Origin: Opitutaceae bacterium
GTDB taxonomy: Bacteria > Verrucomicrobiota > Verrucomicrobiia > Opitutales > Opitutaceae
Length of the DNA stretch: 64,000 nt
NCBI GenBank assembly: GCA_016711225.1
Contig: JADJTK010000010.1
Location: 186,001 to 250,000, forward strand
Reading direction: 5' to 3'
Shown: positions 1 through 8,504 of the stretch, piece after piece
Position numbering within the stretch: the stretch's first letter is position 1
Layout: each line of letters opens with the position of its first letter
The notes under the pieces: model-generated
Seen by the model: only the letters and a program-made list of their open reading frames with translations
Told to the model about the DNA's origin: nothing
The model's database searches: none
Program-made: the position numbers and the translations under genes

Positions 1-399
1 ATAGACCTTGATGGGCTTCGGGGCTTTGCGGATCTCGTCCAGCACCGACATCGACTGGCCGAAATTCGCGGCCTGGTCGAAGTTGATGAGGATGATCGGG
101 TCGTCCTTACCGCTGAGCTCGATGACCTTGAGGATGAAACCGTCCCAGGTCTGCTGATCCTTGTTCCAGAACACCTGGCCGTCGGTGTTGACCGAGACGG
201 TGGCCGCCTTGTTGGGGTCGATCTCAAACCCGGTGGTCGCCTCGTTCAACGAGATGCCGCCGGGCCCGGTCGCCTTGTTCATCGACAGCGTGAACAGCAC
301 GAAGGTGGCCAGAAGGAACATGATCACGTCGATCAGCGGGATGACGTTGATGTTGGCCTTCTTTTTGGAACCTGTTCCTGATGAGCCGCCTCCGTGCAT
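1..399 (-). CDS. ExbD/TolR-family biopolymer transport protein (3' end outside window)
   Basis: The reading frame starts at an ATG (complement of 397-399) and runs off the left edge of the window, so 133 codons are visible. The N-terminus is short, polar and Gly/Ser-rich. A Lys cluster (SKKKANINVIPLIDV) leads into the single membrane helix, with the conserved Asp of the ExbD/TolR family in PLIDVIMFLL. A periplasmic domain follows. The ExbB homologue lies 52 bp upstream on the same strand, so the two probably form one operon. In this family ExbB and ExbD form the proton channel that energises outer-membrane transport (TonB type) or envelope stability (Tol type). The sequence does not say which system this pair serves. 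Confidence 0.88.
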   Translation of the reverse strand, partial: MHGGGSSGTGSKKKANINVIPLIDVIMFLLATFVLFTLSMNKATGPGGISLNEATTGFEIDPNKAATVSVNTDGQVFWNKDQQTWDGFILKVIELSGKDDPIILINFDQAANFGQSMSVLDEIRKAPKPIKVY

Positions 400-451
400 G
401 GTGAACGAGAGTTAAGTTTGCCTGAAGTTGAGGGAAGAGGGAACGCCGAGC

Positions 452-1111
452 TCAGTGCTCGGAGTTCACGCTGTTCTGCTTCTTGATGATGATCTCGAGC
501 GCGTTGCCGGCGTCCTCGACCTCATGGCGGGCATTCTCCCAGCGGGCGTTGAGATAATTGAAGGGCAACAGACCGATAACGGCGATGGCGATACCGCAGG
601 CGGTCGCGATCAAGGCTTCGGCGACGCCACCGGTGATCTTGCTGGCCGCCGAGCTGATGTCGCCTTCCATGCTGCCGAAGGTGGTCATCATGCCCGTGAT
701 GGTGCCGATGAGGCCCAGGTAGGGGGCGGCGGTGATGCAGGTGTCGAGGGTGGGCATGCCCTGACCGAAACGGGTGAGCTCGGCGTTGGAACTGCGGATG
801 AACGCGTTTTGCAGCGAGGACTCGCGGTGCGTGAGCGTGTAGATCATGATACGCGCGATGAAGTCGTTGGTCTCGCGGCCGAGGGCGATGGCGCCGTCGA
901 TGTCTCCGGCTTCCACCTTCTCCAGCATCCGCTCCACGATCTCGGGTTTGCGGGCGCTCATCTCACGCAGGGTGAAGAGCACGCGCTCGATGACGACGGT
1001 GACGCCGACCAACGAAGTGACGAGAATGGGCCACATGATATAACCACCAGCATGGAACAGTTCCATGGGGGACTTTCCCATAAGGAAGGCGAGGGGCAGG
1101 TTCTGGATCAT
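452..1111 (-). CDS. MotA/TolQ/ExbB proton-channel family protein
   Basis: A 219-residue protein of the usual length for ExbB/TolQ. There is a first hydrophobic helix near residues 22-45 (YIMWPILVTSLVGVTVVIER). A cytoplasmic region follows, then two more helices near 120-145 and 165-190, with the family signature in APYLGLIGTITGMM and a GGVAEALIATACGIAIA stretch. It is the inner-membrane partner of the downstream ExbD homologue. The start ATG is the only good choice, since hydrophobic sequence begins almost at once. The upstream leader on this strand is pyrimidine-rich and no confident promoter was recognised. Confidence 0.9.
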   Translation of the reverse strand: MIQNLPLAFLMGKSPMELFHAGGYIMWPILVTSLVGVTVVIERVLFTLREMSARKPEIVERMLEKVEAGDIDGAIALGRETNDFIARIMIYTLTHRESSLQNAFIRSSNAELTRFGQGMPTLDTCITAAPYLGLIGTITGMMTTFGSMEGDISSAASKITGGVAEALIATACGIAIAVIGLLPFNYLNARWENARHEVEDAGNALEIIIKKQNSVNSEH

Positions 1112-2167
1112 AGGAGTTGAGGAGTTGGAGGATTACTTGAGAGAGGGACGAGGGAAAGAAAGCAGGGGGTAGCTACTAGGGTGACGCGTGAACCGCGGAA
1201 ATATTAGGGGCTTTCTTCGCAAAAAAGGGGTGGGGGAATTTGGGGGAGTAACACCGTTCGCTTGCAGATTACTTCAGGCGGTCCGTTCGAGTCGGGAGCC
1301 GGCGCGCCTAGACGAGAGAGGCAACAGCAGCGCAAATCCGCGGCTGCGCGGGTGTGGGGAGTGCTCTGGAGTTGAACGTGTGGAGGACAATTCGCTGGAG
1401 GTAAGCGCCAAGTCCGGAGTGCGTGTTGTGCGTTGTCAAAGGCAATTCTCTCCGGGGAGCATGAACCTAAATCATATCGTTAGAGCTTGGCGGCGCTAGG
1501 GGGATGGAAACCGGGGTATTCCCCCTGGTTTCTGGGGCGGAAGTCCCGAGGGGGGCGGTGCGGGCTGACTGGCGCGACGAACGAACCCTCGGCAAAGCGG
1601 ACGGGCTGCCTTTGATTCCGCGCTACCGGGGCTGATCGCCGAACCACTCCGGGGTGCCCCGCGAGCCCTTGGCGGAGCCTCTGTCGTCGCGGGGCGGCGG
1701 CCTGCTTCGTAATGATGCGGGCGAGCAGGAGAGAGCCGGGGCCCTGGCGGATCATCAGGAGGGGGCTTAAGCGCCGGTCGCCACTGGCGGGGCTTGCGTG
1801 CTCGTTGTTCCGTTTTGGATTCGTGATCCTGGGATGGAGGCATTGTACCCGCTTTTGAAGAATAGGAAGGGCATGCGCTCGCCGGGCGCCGGGCTCGCGG
1901 TGATGGGCCGCAAGCATTCGTTTTGCGATACTGGCTGCGTCGGCTCGGGTTCCGGCGGTGAGCCGGGCGCTGGTGCCTCGCGCCGCCGAGTGCGGGCTGC
2001 GCTTGATCGGGCACGGAACCCAACCCCGGCCGCTACCGGCGGCTGTAGGATCCCGGCTGAATCGCGGCCCGTCGACCGGAGGCCCCCGGGGCCCGGCGCC
2101 GGCACCCTGCGCCGCGTCGTCGTGGTTTTGGTTTTGCGGCCTCCGGGCGGGCGCTCACGTTGTCGCT
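1112..2167. other. 1-kb intergenic region, no convincing gene
   Basis: This stretch lies between divergently oriented exbB and psd. All open frames through it have Arg/Pro/Gly/Ala-biased composition typical of frame shadows in GC-rich DNA, and none resembles a known protein. There is an imperfect hairpin at 1507-1532 (GAAACC-GGGG arm, TATT loop, CCCC-TGGTTTC arm) without a T-tract. I looked for tmRNA, RNase P RNA, SRP RNA and 6S RNA landmarks and did not recognise any. The region may hold promoters for both flanking genes or a decayed gene. Confidence 0.5.
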
Positions 2168-3073
2168 ATGGCCGAAACCTCCGTCGTCTTTTTTCACCGC
2201 CAGCGCCGCGAGCTCCTCGAGGAGCAGGTGCCCGGCGAAGCGTGGCTACGTTGGTTGTACAGCAATTCTCCCAGTGGGCGGGCCACCCTGCATGTGTTGG
2301 TCAAGCGGGCCTTCTTTTCGGCTTGGTATGGTCGCAAGATGGACAAACCGAGGAGCGTGTTCCGGGTGCTGCCGTTCATCACCGAGCATGACCTGGATGT
2401 CGACGAGTTCGCGAAGTCGGCCTTTGCCTACAAGACGTTCAACGAGTTCTTCTACCGCCAGCTCAAGAGCTCCGCTCGGCCGATCGAAGCCGACCCGGCC
2501 AGTGCGATCCTGCCGGCTGACGGCCGGCATCTGGTCTTTCGCGACGTGGACCACGCCGACGGGTTCTATGTGAAGGGCGAGCGCTTCGAACTCGGTGAGT
2601 TGCTCGGCGGTGATCTGGTCGCGCAGCAGTTCGGCGGCGGCTCGATGGTGATCTCGCGCCTGGCACCGGTGGACTATCATCGTTTTCATTTCCCCTGTGC
2701 CGGCACGCCGGCCCGGGCGAGCGAGATTCGTGGCCCGCTCTTCTCGGTGAACCCGATCGCGCTGCGGCGCAACGTGCGCTATCTCGTGCAGAACAAGCGC
2801 ATGATCACCCTGCTCGATTCCGAACGTTTCGGGGCGGTGGCGATGGTCGAGGTGGGCGCCACGATGGTGGGTGGTATTCGGCAGACCTATGTGGTGGGTC
2901 CGAAGGTTCGGAAGGGCGACGAGAAGGGGCTCTTCAAGTTCGGCGGCTCTTGTGTGATCACGCTGTTTCAGAAGGGGCGCATCGCCTTCGATGCCGACCT
3001 GCTCGCGCAGAGTGCGAAGTATACTGAGACGTACGCGAAGATGGGTGAGCGGCTCGGCCTGGCGCTGCGCTGA
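2168..3073 (+). CDS. psd: Phosphatidylserine decarboxylase
   Basis: A 301-residue protein from the ATG at 2168 (MAETSVVFFHRQRRELLEEQ). The open frame extends 70 codons further upstream, but that part is low-complexity and unlike the family. The enzyme makes phosphatidylethanolamine from phosphatidylserine. Visible hallmarks are the FNEFFYRQLK segment near residue 85, the DYHRFHFPCAG motif near 170 containing the conserved His pair, and FKFGGSCVI near 260. In that last motif the self-cleavage Gly-Ser bond would generate the pyruvoyl cofactor (GGS rather than the common LGST). Maturation would give a large beta and a small alpha chain at the inner membrane. No phosphatidylserine synthase is adjacent. 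Confidence in family is high. Confidence 0.93.
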   Translation: MAETSVVFFHRQRRELLEEQVPGEAWLRWLYSNSPSGRATLHVLVKRAFFSAWYGRKMDKPRSVFRVLPFITEHDLDVDEFAKSAFAYKTFNEFFYRQLKSSARPIEADPASAILPADGRHLVFRDVDHADGFYVKGERFELGELLGGDLVAQQFGGGSMVISRLAPVDYHRFHFPCAGTPARASEIRGPLFSVNPIALRRNVRYLVQNKRMITLLDSERFGAVAMVEVGATMVGGIRQTYVVGPKVRKGDEKGLFKFGGSCVITLFQKGRIAFDADLLAQSAKYTETYAKMGERLGLALR

Positions 3074-3422
3074 CGGGGTGGGCGGCGCGGCGGAGGGGCG
3101 GCTGCCACCGGTGGGATGGTTTCCCTTTGTTTCCTGTTTCCGGTGCCAACAGGGCTTTCTGCTTTTTGTTCGCGGGGGAACGGGTGGGGATCCCCGACCG
3201 CTTAAGTTCCGGCCGCGGGTTTTAAGCGGTTTTGCGCTTCGGTTGCCCGCGATTGCCCGGAGGAGGAATGGCCCGACGGACCCGACCCTGCAACGGGGAA
3301 CGGCTGGGACCGGTGGGTGGAGGTCGTCCGCGATAGGGGCGTGGCTCCGCACACCTTCGCCTTTCGGCCTTGCGCTTGGCGCGGGGCGCGCCGAAATCCG
3401 CCTCTTCGGTCCCCAACCGTTT
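3074..3422. other. Intergenic region between psd and tRNA-Leu
   Basis: About 350 bp with no supportable coding frame. It contains a T-rich patch near 3115-3165 and otherwise GC-rich sequence up to the tRNA. It presumably carries the tRNA promoter, but I could not identify convincing -35 and -10 boxes. Confidence 0.4.
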
Positions 3423-3509
3423 GCCCGGGTGGCGGAATTGGTAGACGCAACAGCCTTAGGAGTTGTTTCTCGAAAGGGAGTGCAGGTTCGAGTCCTGTCC
3501 TGGGCACCA
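3423..3509 (+). tRNA. tRNA-Leu (anticodon UAG)
   Basis: A full cloverleaf can be drawn. The acceptor stem GCCCGGG pairs with CCTGGGC (one G-T). The D stem is GCG/CGC. The anticodon stem ACAGC/GTTGT encloses the loop CTTAGGA, so the anticodon is TAG reading CUA. A long variable arm (around TCTCGAAAGGGAG) marks a class II tRNA, as expected for leucine. The T arm is GCAGG-TTCGAGT-CCTGT. The discriminator A is followed by an encoded CCA at 3507-3509. Confidence 0.97.
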
Positions 3510-3684
3510 TCTTCAACGAGGCTTAGCCTCTGTCATCCGCAGCAAGAAGTCTGTGCAGCCTGTGCTGACTCCTCCACCCGGCTTCCACGGGCCATTGTCC
3601 TTAACGCGCTCTGCGCGAGCGGGCGGGAATCTCCACCCCGGGCTTGAGTATTTTGCCCAGTCTCATCCCCTCCGACCCTCTCCT

Positions 3685-4071
3685 ATGAAAGTCACTAAAC
3701 TCCTCCACACCCGCATGCGCGTGAACGATCTCGAGCGCACGGTGAAATTCTACCAGGAGGCGCTCGGCCTCGAAGCGTCCCGTCGGTTCATCTCCCCGCG
3801 CGGCGCGCAGTTGGTTTTTCTCAGGACACCTGGCAGTAACGAGGAGATTGAGATCTGTCAGATGCCTGCCGGGGCCGAACCCGTGGTCGTGCAGCCCGAC
3901 TTGGTCCATCTGGCTTTCGAGGTTGACGATCTCGAGGCGTTCGCCGCCGCACTGCAGAAGAAGGGCTTCCCCCTTTCCGACGGACCGACGAAGACCGGCT
4001 CGGGCACGGTGCTCGCCTTCATCGACGCGCCCGAAGGCTACGAGGTCGAGCTAATCCAGCACCCGAAGTGA
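3685..4071 (+). CDS. VOC-superfamily protein, glyoxalase I-like
   Basis: A 128-residue protein beginning MKVTKLLHTRMRVNDLER; the frame is open upstream through the tRNA, so the internal ATG at 3685 is preferred. It has the two beta-alpha-beta-beta-beta modules of the vicinal oxygen chelate fold. Module 1 includes HTRMRV (His as probable metal ligand) and TVKFYQEALGLE. Module 2 contains HLAFEVDDLEAFAAAL and ends with EGYEVELIQ, where the Glu is the usual final metal ligand. Length and motifs match lactoylglutathione lyase (methylglyoxal detoxification). The VOC family is functionally broad, so the exact substrate is an inference. Confidence 0.85.
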   Translation: MKVTKLLHTRMRVNDLERTVKFYQEALGLEASRRFISPRGAQLVFLRTPGSNEEIEICQMPAGAEPVVVQPDLVHLAFEVDDLEAFAAALQKKGFPLSDGPTKTGSGTVLAFIDAPEGYEVELIQHPK

Positions 4072-4452
4072 GCGCAGTCGGGCGTCCGGTGGTGCGAACG
4101 GAGATGAAACCGGCGCGGCGCACCGGACGGTTCGGTTCAGGCCGCAAGGGCGCACGCTTCTCTTGTTTCACTCGGGCGAAAGACTGAGTGGTTACGGCTG
4201 GTTCTGCCGAGTGGCGGAAGGGGTGGACTCGATCGCCCCAATCGGGCCGAGGACTCGGCCCGAGGAAGGGTCGCTCTCTCGTACTACGACGCTGTCTGCC
4301 TCAGTTCGCGCGCGACCACGTTTTGGGGCCGCCCAGGTCGGAGCCAAGAGGACGGAGCTCACCTCGGTCAGGCTTGGCCTGGGACCTGAATACGGTACGG
4401 GTCCGAAAGGCGTAGGGGCTGAGATCGCCTGCGGGAATCCGCCTGTCATGGC
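4072..4452. other. Intergenic region with hairpins, no gene recognised
   Basis: Nearly 400 bp between convergent genes. Right after the VOC gene an imperfect long-loop hairpin has perfect 9-bp arms, CGTCCGGTG (4083-4091) and CACCGGACG (4121-4129), with no T-tract. A second near-palindrome GGGCCGAGGACTCGGCCC sits at 4244-4261. Short frames here lack protein-like composition. A structured RNA cannot be excluded, but I recognise no known family. Confidence 0.4.
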
Positions 4453-5637
4453 TCAATCCTCAGGTCGTTCGCCGGCGCCCGCCATTTTTACGATCTGCGG
4501 GTCGAAGCGCGCCAGCACCTCGACCAGTTCGGCTTGGGCGGCCATCACGCGTTCGATGTTTTTGTAGACTCCGGGCACCTCGTCGATGCCGGCCGAAAGC
4601 AGAGTGATGCCTCGCTCCTGCAGCAGCGGGTTGACCTGTTTCCAGGTGAAAGTCTCGTGGGCACGCTTGCGGCTCATCAAGCGGCCGGCACCGTGCGCCG
4701 CGGAGTGCAGCGAGTCGGGGTGGCCCAACCCGCGTACGATGAAACCGGGGGCGGCCATCGAACCGGGAATCACCCCGAGCGCCCCGGGGCCGGCGGGGGT
4801 GGCGCCCTTGCGGTGCACGATCACGTCGCGGCCGTGGTGGCGCTCGCGCCAGGCGAAGTTGTGGTGATTCTCGATTGAGAGGAGTACGCCGGCCTGGAGG
4901 TGGCGGCTGATGTGCCGGTGGATGAGCGCGTGGTTGGCCGAGGCGTAGTGGCCCATCAGCTCCATGGCGGCCCAGTATTCCTGTCCCTCGGCGGAGGCGA
5001 GGTCCAGCCAGGCGAGCTTGGCAAATTCTCGCGGCAGCCCGGGCAACCGCTTCTCGGCGACGCGCGAGTAGTGTTCGCATACCGCCGCCCCGGTGCCGCG
5101 GCTGCCGCTGTGGCTGAGGAGCGCCAGGTAGACGCCCGGCGGCAGGCCGGCCGCACCGTCGGCGATGGTGAGCCGGCCGAACTCCACGAAATGGTTGCCG
5201 CTGCCGCTGGTGCCGAGCTGCGCCCAGGCCTTGTCGCGGTGCGAGCGTGTGATCGGGCTCACGTCCCAGTCCTCGTCCATCACGGGGTGTTCGCGGCGGC
5301 GCTTCTCGAAGTTGGCACCGATACCGAAACGCGTTTCTGCCTCGATCGCGCGGGCTAGGTCCTGGGCGTGGCGCTCCAGCCAGTCCAGGGGCAGGTCGAG
5401 CACGCTGAGCTTCATGCGACAGGCGATGTCGACACCAACCGCGTACGGGATCACCGCGCCCTCGGTGGCGAGCACCCCTCCGATGGGCAGGCCGTAACCG
5501 ACATGCGCATCGGGCATGAGGGCTCCTTGTACCGCTACGGGCAGACGGCAGGCGCGCTCGAGCTGGGCGATCGACTCGGCCTCGATGTCGGAGCCCCACT
5601 GTCGCCAGAAGACCGGTTCGGGGCGGATCGTTGTCAT
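4453..5637 (-). CDS. rtcB: RtcB-family RNA ligase
   Basis: A 394-residue protein from the ATG at 5635-5637 (MTTIRPEPVFWRQWGSDIEA). The frame is open much further upstream, but only as a shadow of nadK. RtcB joins 2',3'-cyclic phosphate or 3'-phosphate RNA ends to 5'-OH ends using GTP and Mn2+. Family motifs in order are MPDAHVGYGLPIGGV, AVGVDIACRM (metal-binding Cys), LGTSGSGNHFVEF, LLSHSGSRGTG, IENHHNFAW, HRKGATPAGPG and SAAHGAGRLMSR (the His that is guanylylated lies in this last type of motif). It follows nadK by 74 bp on the same strand, so co-transcription is plausible. The archease partner was not seen in the window. Confidence 0.92.
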   Translation of the reverse strand: MTTIRPEPVFWRQWGSDIEAESIAQLERACRLPVAVQGALMPDAHVGYGLPIGGVLATEGAVIPYAVGVDIACRMKLSVLDLPLDWLERHAQDLARAIEAETRFGIGANFEKRRREHPVMDEDWDVSPITRSHRDKAWAQLGTSGSGNHFVEFGRLTIADGAAGLPPGVYLALLSHSGSRGTGAAVCEHYSRVAEKRLPGLPREFAKLAWLDLASAEGQEYWAAMELMGHYASANHALIHRHISRHLQAGVLLSIENHHNFAWRERHHGRDVIVHRKGATPAGPGALGVIPGSMAAPGFIVRGLGHPDSLHSAAHGAGRLMSRKRAHETFTWKQVNPLLQERGITLLSAGIDEVPGVYKNIERVMAAQAELVEVLARFDPQIVKMAGAGERPED

Positions 5638-5711
5638 CGCCGAAGGTGGGGGCGGGTCGGTGGCCGTGGGGATATGCGGGCGGGCTCGGCGTGCGCGGTC
5701 GCGCGCGCCAC

Positions 5712-6560
5712 TCAGCCGCGGAGCGGGTGGCCGGTGGCGGCCCCGGTCCAGCCGAGCTTGGAGCGAAGCACTTCGAAGTGCTCGTAGCTGGGCTTCTGGA
5801 CGAGCGTGAGACGGCGTTCGGAGACCGAGATCTCGATGGCCCTTCCGGCGCAGGTGAAGAGGTTGCGCTGGCCGTCCATGGCCACGAGCAGCTGTGAGTC
5901 TTCCATGCGGCTGGTCACGCGCAGCTTCACGCCGCTGCGGAAGATCACCGAGCGATTGCTCAGCGTGTGCGGACAGATCGGAGTCATCACGATGGTGTTG
6001 GCATCGGGATGGATGATCGGGCCGCCGGCGGAGAGGTTGTACGCCGTGGAGCCCGTGGGCGTGGCGAAGATCAGGCCGTCGCCGTGGAAATCGGTGACGA
6101 ACTCGCCGTCGGCATGCACGCCCAGGCGCACGAGCTTGGAGTTGATCTCGTCCTTGATCACCACGTCGTTGAGCGCGACGTCCTCGTGTTTGGGGCCGGT
6201 GCGACAGGCCAGCAGCGAGCGCTCGGCCAGCCGGTACTCGCCGGCGAGCAGCGCGGGGAACTGGGCGAGTGCCTCTTCGGCCGAGAATGTGGTGAGGAAT
6301 CCGAGACTGCCGCGGTTCACGCCGATCACCGGGACGCTGGCGCGGGTGGCTTCGCGGGCGGTGCCCAGCAGGGTGCCGTCGCCGCCGATCACGCAGCAGG
6401 CGTCGAAGCCGGCGAGGGCGCCCTCGGCCAGCGGGGTGTGCGCGAGGAGCTTGGTTTTGACCTTGGCGGTGCGGGCCAGTGCGACGAGGTCGCGGGCGAG
6501 GTCGTGGGCGCCGTGTTTGGTGCGGTTGACGACGAAGGCGAGTGTGCGGATCGGGGGCAT
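5712..6560 (-). CDS. nadK: NAD kinase
   Basis: A 282-residue protein starting MPPIRTLAFVVNRTKHGAHD. It phosphorylates NAD to NADP. The diagnostic GGDGT motif lies near residue 80 (CCVIGGDGTLLGTAREA). It is followed by GVNRGSLGFLTTF, the LNDVVIKDE segment, DGLIFATPTGSTAYNLSAGG near 185, and the C-terminal DGQ motif (VAMDGQRN). These are the complete conserved blocks of the family. Longer upstream starts in the same frame run through the palindromic repeats at 6659 and 6757 and are rejected. It sits in a minus-strand run tlyA-nadK-rtcB. Confidence 0.95.
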   Translation of the reverse strand: MPPIRTLAFVVNRTKHGAHDLARDLVALARTAKVKTKLLAHTPLAEGALAGFDACCVIGGDGTLLGTAREATRASVPVIGVNRGSLGFLTTFSAEEALAQFPALLAGEYRLAERSLLACRTGPKHEDVALNDVVIKDEINSKLVRLGVHADGEFVTDFHGDGLIFATPTGSTAYNLSAGGPIIHPDANTIVMTPICPHTLSNRSVIFRSGVKLRVTSRMEDSQLLVAMDGQRNLFTCAGRAIEISVSERRLTLVQKPSYEHFEVLRSKLGWTGAATGHPLRG

Positions 6561-6658
6561 CGCGGGCCGGTAGCGTAGGGAAGGTGCGGAGCTTGGCGAG
6601 CACCGAGGCGAAGGCGCCTTGGCGTTGTCGTCCCCCGGGTCCGCAGTGGGTGCGAGGG

Positions 6659-6694
6659 CGCACTTTCGTGTCGCGATCGCGACACGAAAGTGCG
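6659..6694. repeat. 36-bp perfect palindrome, copy 1
   Basis: A perfect inverted repeat centred between 6676 and 6677. Its 18-bp centre is GTGTCGCGATCGCGACAC, extended outward by CGCACTTTC on the left and its complement on the right. It lies in the 292-bp space between tlyA and nadK. A second palindrome with the same centre but different outer arms starts 98 bp further on. Confidence 0.95.
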
Positions 6695-6756
6695 TTCGGA
6701 GGTTTCCCGGGCGGCGTTTTCCCTCGTGGAGGCGGCAGAACGGCGCGTCGCGCTGG

Positions 6757-6792
6757 CGCAAAACCGTGTCGCGATCGCGACACGGTTTTGCG
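6757..6792. repeat. 36-bp perfect palindrome, copy 2
   Basis: A second perfect 36-bp palindrome with the identical 18-bp centre GTGTCGCGATCGCGACAC but outer arms CGCAAAACC. The outer arms differ from copy 1 yet stay self-complementary, which indicates selection or a copying mechanism that preserves the hairpin. The centre contains GCGATCGC. Confidence 0.95.
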
Positions 6793-6852
6793 TTCCGCGG
6801 GACGTGATTGATCTTATGCGACGCAGCTTCCGTCGGCGGCGGAGTGCAAGGA

Positions 6853-7596
6853 TCAGCTCTTGCGCAGGGCCAAGAGGAATTCGCGGTTGCCGTCGGCACC
6901 GGTGAGGGGCGAGTCCATCGTGCCGAGCAGCACCGCTCCGGGCAGGCCGGTGGCGCAGGCGGTGATCTCGGCCACCACGCGGGCGTGGACCGACGGATCC
7001 CGGATCACGCCCTGGCCGCGGTCGGCCTCGGCCTTACCGGCCTCGAACTGGGGCTTCACCAGCGCCACGAGCACCCCACCGGGGCGCAGCAGTGGCCAGA
7101 CGGGCGGCAGGATCGAGCGCAGCGAGATGAAGGAGACATCGATGACGATCGCGTCGTATTCGGCCCGCGGGAGTTGCTGGGCCCGCAGCTCGCGGGCGTT
7201 GATCTGCTCAAGGTTGGTCACTCGCGGGTCGGCCCGCAGCTTGGAGTGGAGTTGGGCGCGCCCCACATCGACGCAGACTACATCGGCCGCGCCGGCCTGG
7301 AGGGCGCAATCGGTGAAGCCACCGGTGGAGGCGCCAACGTCGAGCACGTGGGCCCCGACAAGACTGATCTGGAACTGCTCAAGGGCGCCGGCGAGCTTCT
7401 CGCCTCCGCGACTGACAAAGCGTGGTGGCTGCTCGAGCTCGAGGGCGAGGTCGACTGGGTAGTCCTTGCCTGGTTTGTCGAGGCGCTCGGTGCCGTGGCG
7501 CACTTTACCGGCGCGGATGAGGGCCTGCGCCTGGGAGCGCGAGACAGCGAGTCCGCGGGCGACGAGGAGTTCATCGAGGCGTTGTTTGGCGGCCAT
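6853..7596 (-). CDS. tlyA: TlyA-family 2'-O-methyltransferase (hemolysin A family)
   Basis: A 247-residue protein from the ATG at 7594-7596 (MAAKQRLDELLVARGLAVSR). An N-terminal S4 RNA-binding domain covers about residues 4-65. An FtsJ-type SAM-dependent methyltransferase follows, with SRGGEKLAGAL before it, the SAM motif DVGASTGGFTDCAL near 90, VIDVSFISLR near 150 and ALVKPQFEAG near 180. The K-D-K-E type catalytic set of FtsJ enzymes fits these motifs. TlyA proteins methylate 16S and 23S rRNA riboses in characterised species. The open frame extends 67 codons upstream without family similarity. Confidence 0.92.
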   Translation of the reverse strand: MAAKQRLDELLVARGLAVSRSQAQALIRAGKVRHGTERLDKPGKDYPVDLALELEQPPRFVSRGGEKLAGALEQFQISLVGAHVLDVGASTGGFTDCALQAGAADVVCVDVGRAQLHSKLRADPRVTNLEQINARELRAQQLPRAEYDAIVIDVSFISLRSILPPVWPLLRPGGVLVALVKPQFEAGKAEADRGQGVIRDPSVHARVVAEITACATGLPGAVLLGTMDSPLTGADGNREFLLALRKS

Positions 7597-7805
7597 GGGA
7601 GGAGCATGGAGCGGTCGCGGGCGTCGGGTCGATGCGGAAGCACTGCCGGGCGACTGGGTGCCGTGTTGTTCAAGTGCTTCAGGGGTGGCTTGCTCGGGGT
7701 CTTCGATCCTTTCGCCTGTTACGATTGGGTGACCGCCCGACCGTCGCACCTCCGTACTTGATCTGTTGGGGGAGGGTGGTAATCCGAACCGGCACAAATT
7801 CCTGT

Positions 7806-8453
7806 ATGAAAGAAATCAACTCCAACGGTATCATCAAAATCTTCGGGGCGGCCGTAGTCGCCTTGGCGCTGACTTCGGCGGCATCGGCTGCCGAGGGCAC
7901 AAGCTCGTGGGCGGCGGTCGCCGGCTCTCTCGGCGGCTTGTTGCTCGGAGTGATCCAGCTCATCGTCGGCCTGAGCATGGCCGCGTTCTCGATCACCAAG
8001 GGCCTGAAGCTGCTCTCCAAGCTGCTCGGCGGGATCGACATCTGGGAAGAGGTGAAGAATCGGAACACCGCCGTCGCGTTGCTTGGGGCGGGCGTGGTCG
8101 TTTCCTACACGCGGGTCATCTCTGGCGGTATCGCGGCGATGTCTGATTCGCTGGCGACTCTGGGCACGGGCAGCGTCTTCAACGGTGCGATCGGTTTGGT
8201 CTCCGGTTTGATCAACCTCGCGGTGGCCATCGGTGTCGCCAGCTTTGCGATCACGGTGGTTTTCCGTGTGATGGACAAGCTCACCATCACGATTGACGAG
8301 AAGGCGGAGTTCAAAAAGGGCAACGTGGCGATCGGCGCGGTTTACTGCGGCATCCTGATCGGCGTTTCGAGCCTCGTGGCCGCCGGCGTGTCCGGTATCG
8401 GTTCCGGGGTCTCGGTCTTCCTGAGTGCGTTGGTCGGCGCGATTGGAGGTTGA
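7806..8453 (+). CDS. DUF350-like membrane protein with signal peptide
   Basis: A 215-residue protein starting MKEINSNGIIKIFGAAVVAL. An N-terminal signal peptide ends near residue 29 (SAASAAEG). Several hydrophobic helices follow, arranged as two similar halves. The first is GLLLGVIQLIVGLSMAAFSI then TKGLKLLSKLLGG; the second is GLINLAVAIGVASFAI then TVVFRVMDKLTIT. Each half has the small-residue-rich pattern of DUF350. The function of DUF350 is not established, and proposed links to membrane stress are weak. The gene is divergent from tlyA and followed by a strong terminator. Confidence 0.75.
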   Translation: MKEINSNGIIKIFGAAVVALALTSAASAAEGTSSWAAVAGSLGGLLLGVIQLIVGLSMAAFSITKGLKLLSKLLGGIDIWEEVKNRNTAVALLGAGVVVSYTRVISGGIAAMSDSLATLGTGSVFNGAIGLVSGLINLAVAIGVASFAITVVFRVMDKLTITIDEKAEFKKGNVAIGAVYCGILIGVSSLVAAGVSGIGSGVSVFLSALVGAIGG

Positions 8454-8477
8454 ATCTGAGGGATCACCCACTCTGCA

Positions 8478-8504
8478 GGCCGCGCTTCAGGGCGCGGCCT
8501 TTTT
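8478..8504 (+). terminator. Rho-independent terminator after the DUF350 gene
   Basis: An 8-bp perfect stem GGCCGCGC/GCGCGGCC with loop TTCAGG is followed by TTTTT, 24 bp past the stop codon. The stop codon of the convergent fpg gene lies in the loop, so the hairpin overlaps both 3' ends. Confidence 0.9.

Noticed and set aside
1480..2105. Overlapping minus-strand frames of 112-175 codons
   Set aside because: Pro/Arg/Ser-biased, without motifs, signal or ribosome-binding site, and several frames are open at once as expected in GC-rich DNA.
4244..4261. Near-palindrome as a terminator of rtcB or the VOC gene
   Set aside because: The loop is only two bases and there is no T-tract in either direction.
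4453..6783. 776-codon frame starting far upstream of rtcB
   Set aside because: The first 382 codons overlap nadK in another frame and are Arg/Pro-rich. RtcB starts at 5637.
7760..7795. Possible promoter TTGATC-16 bp-TAATCC before the DUF350 gene
   Set aside because: Plausible, but the match is weak and without independent support.
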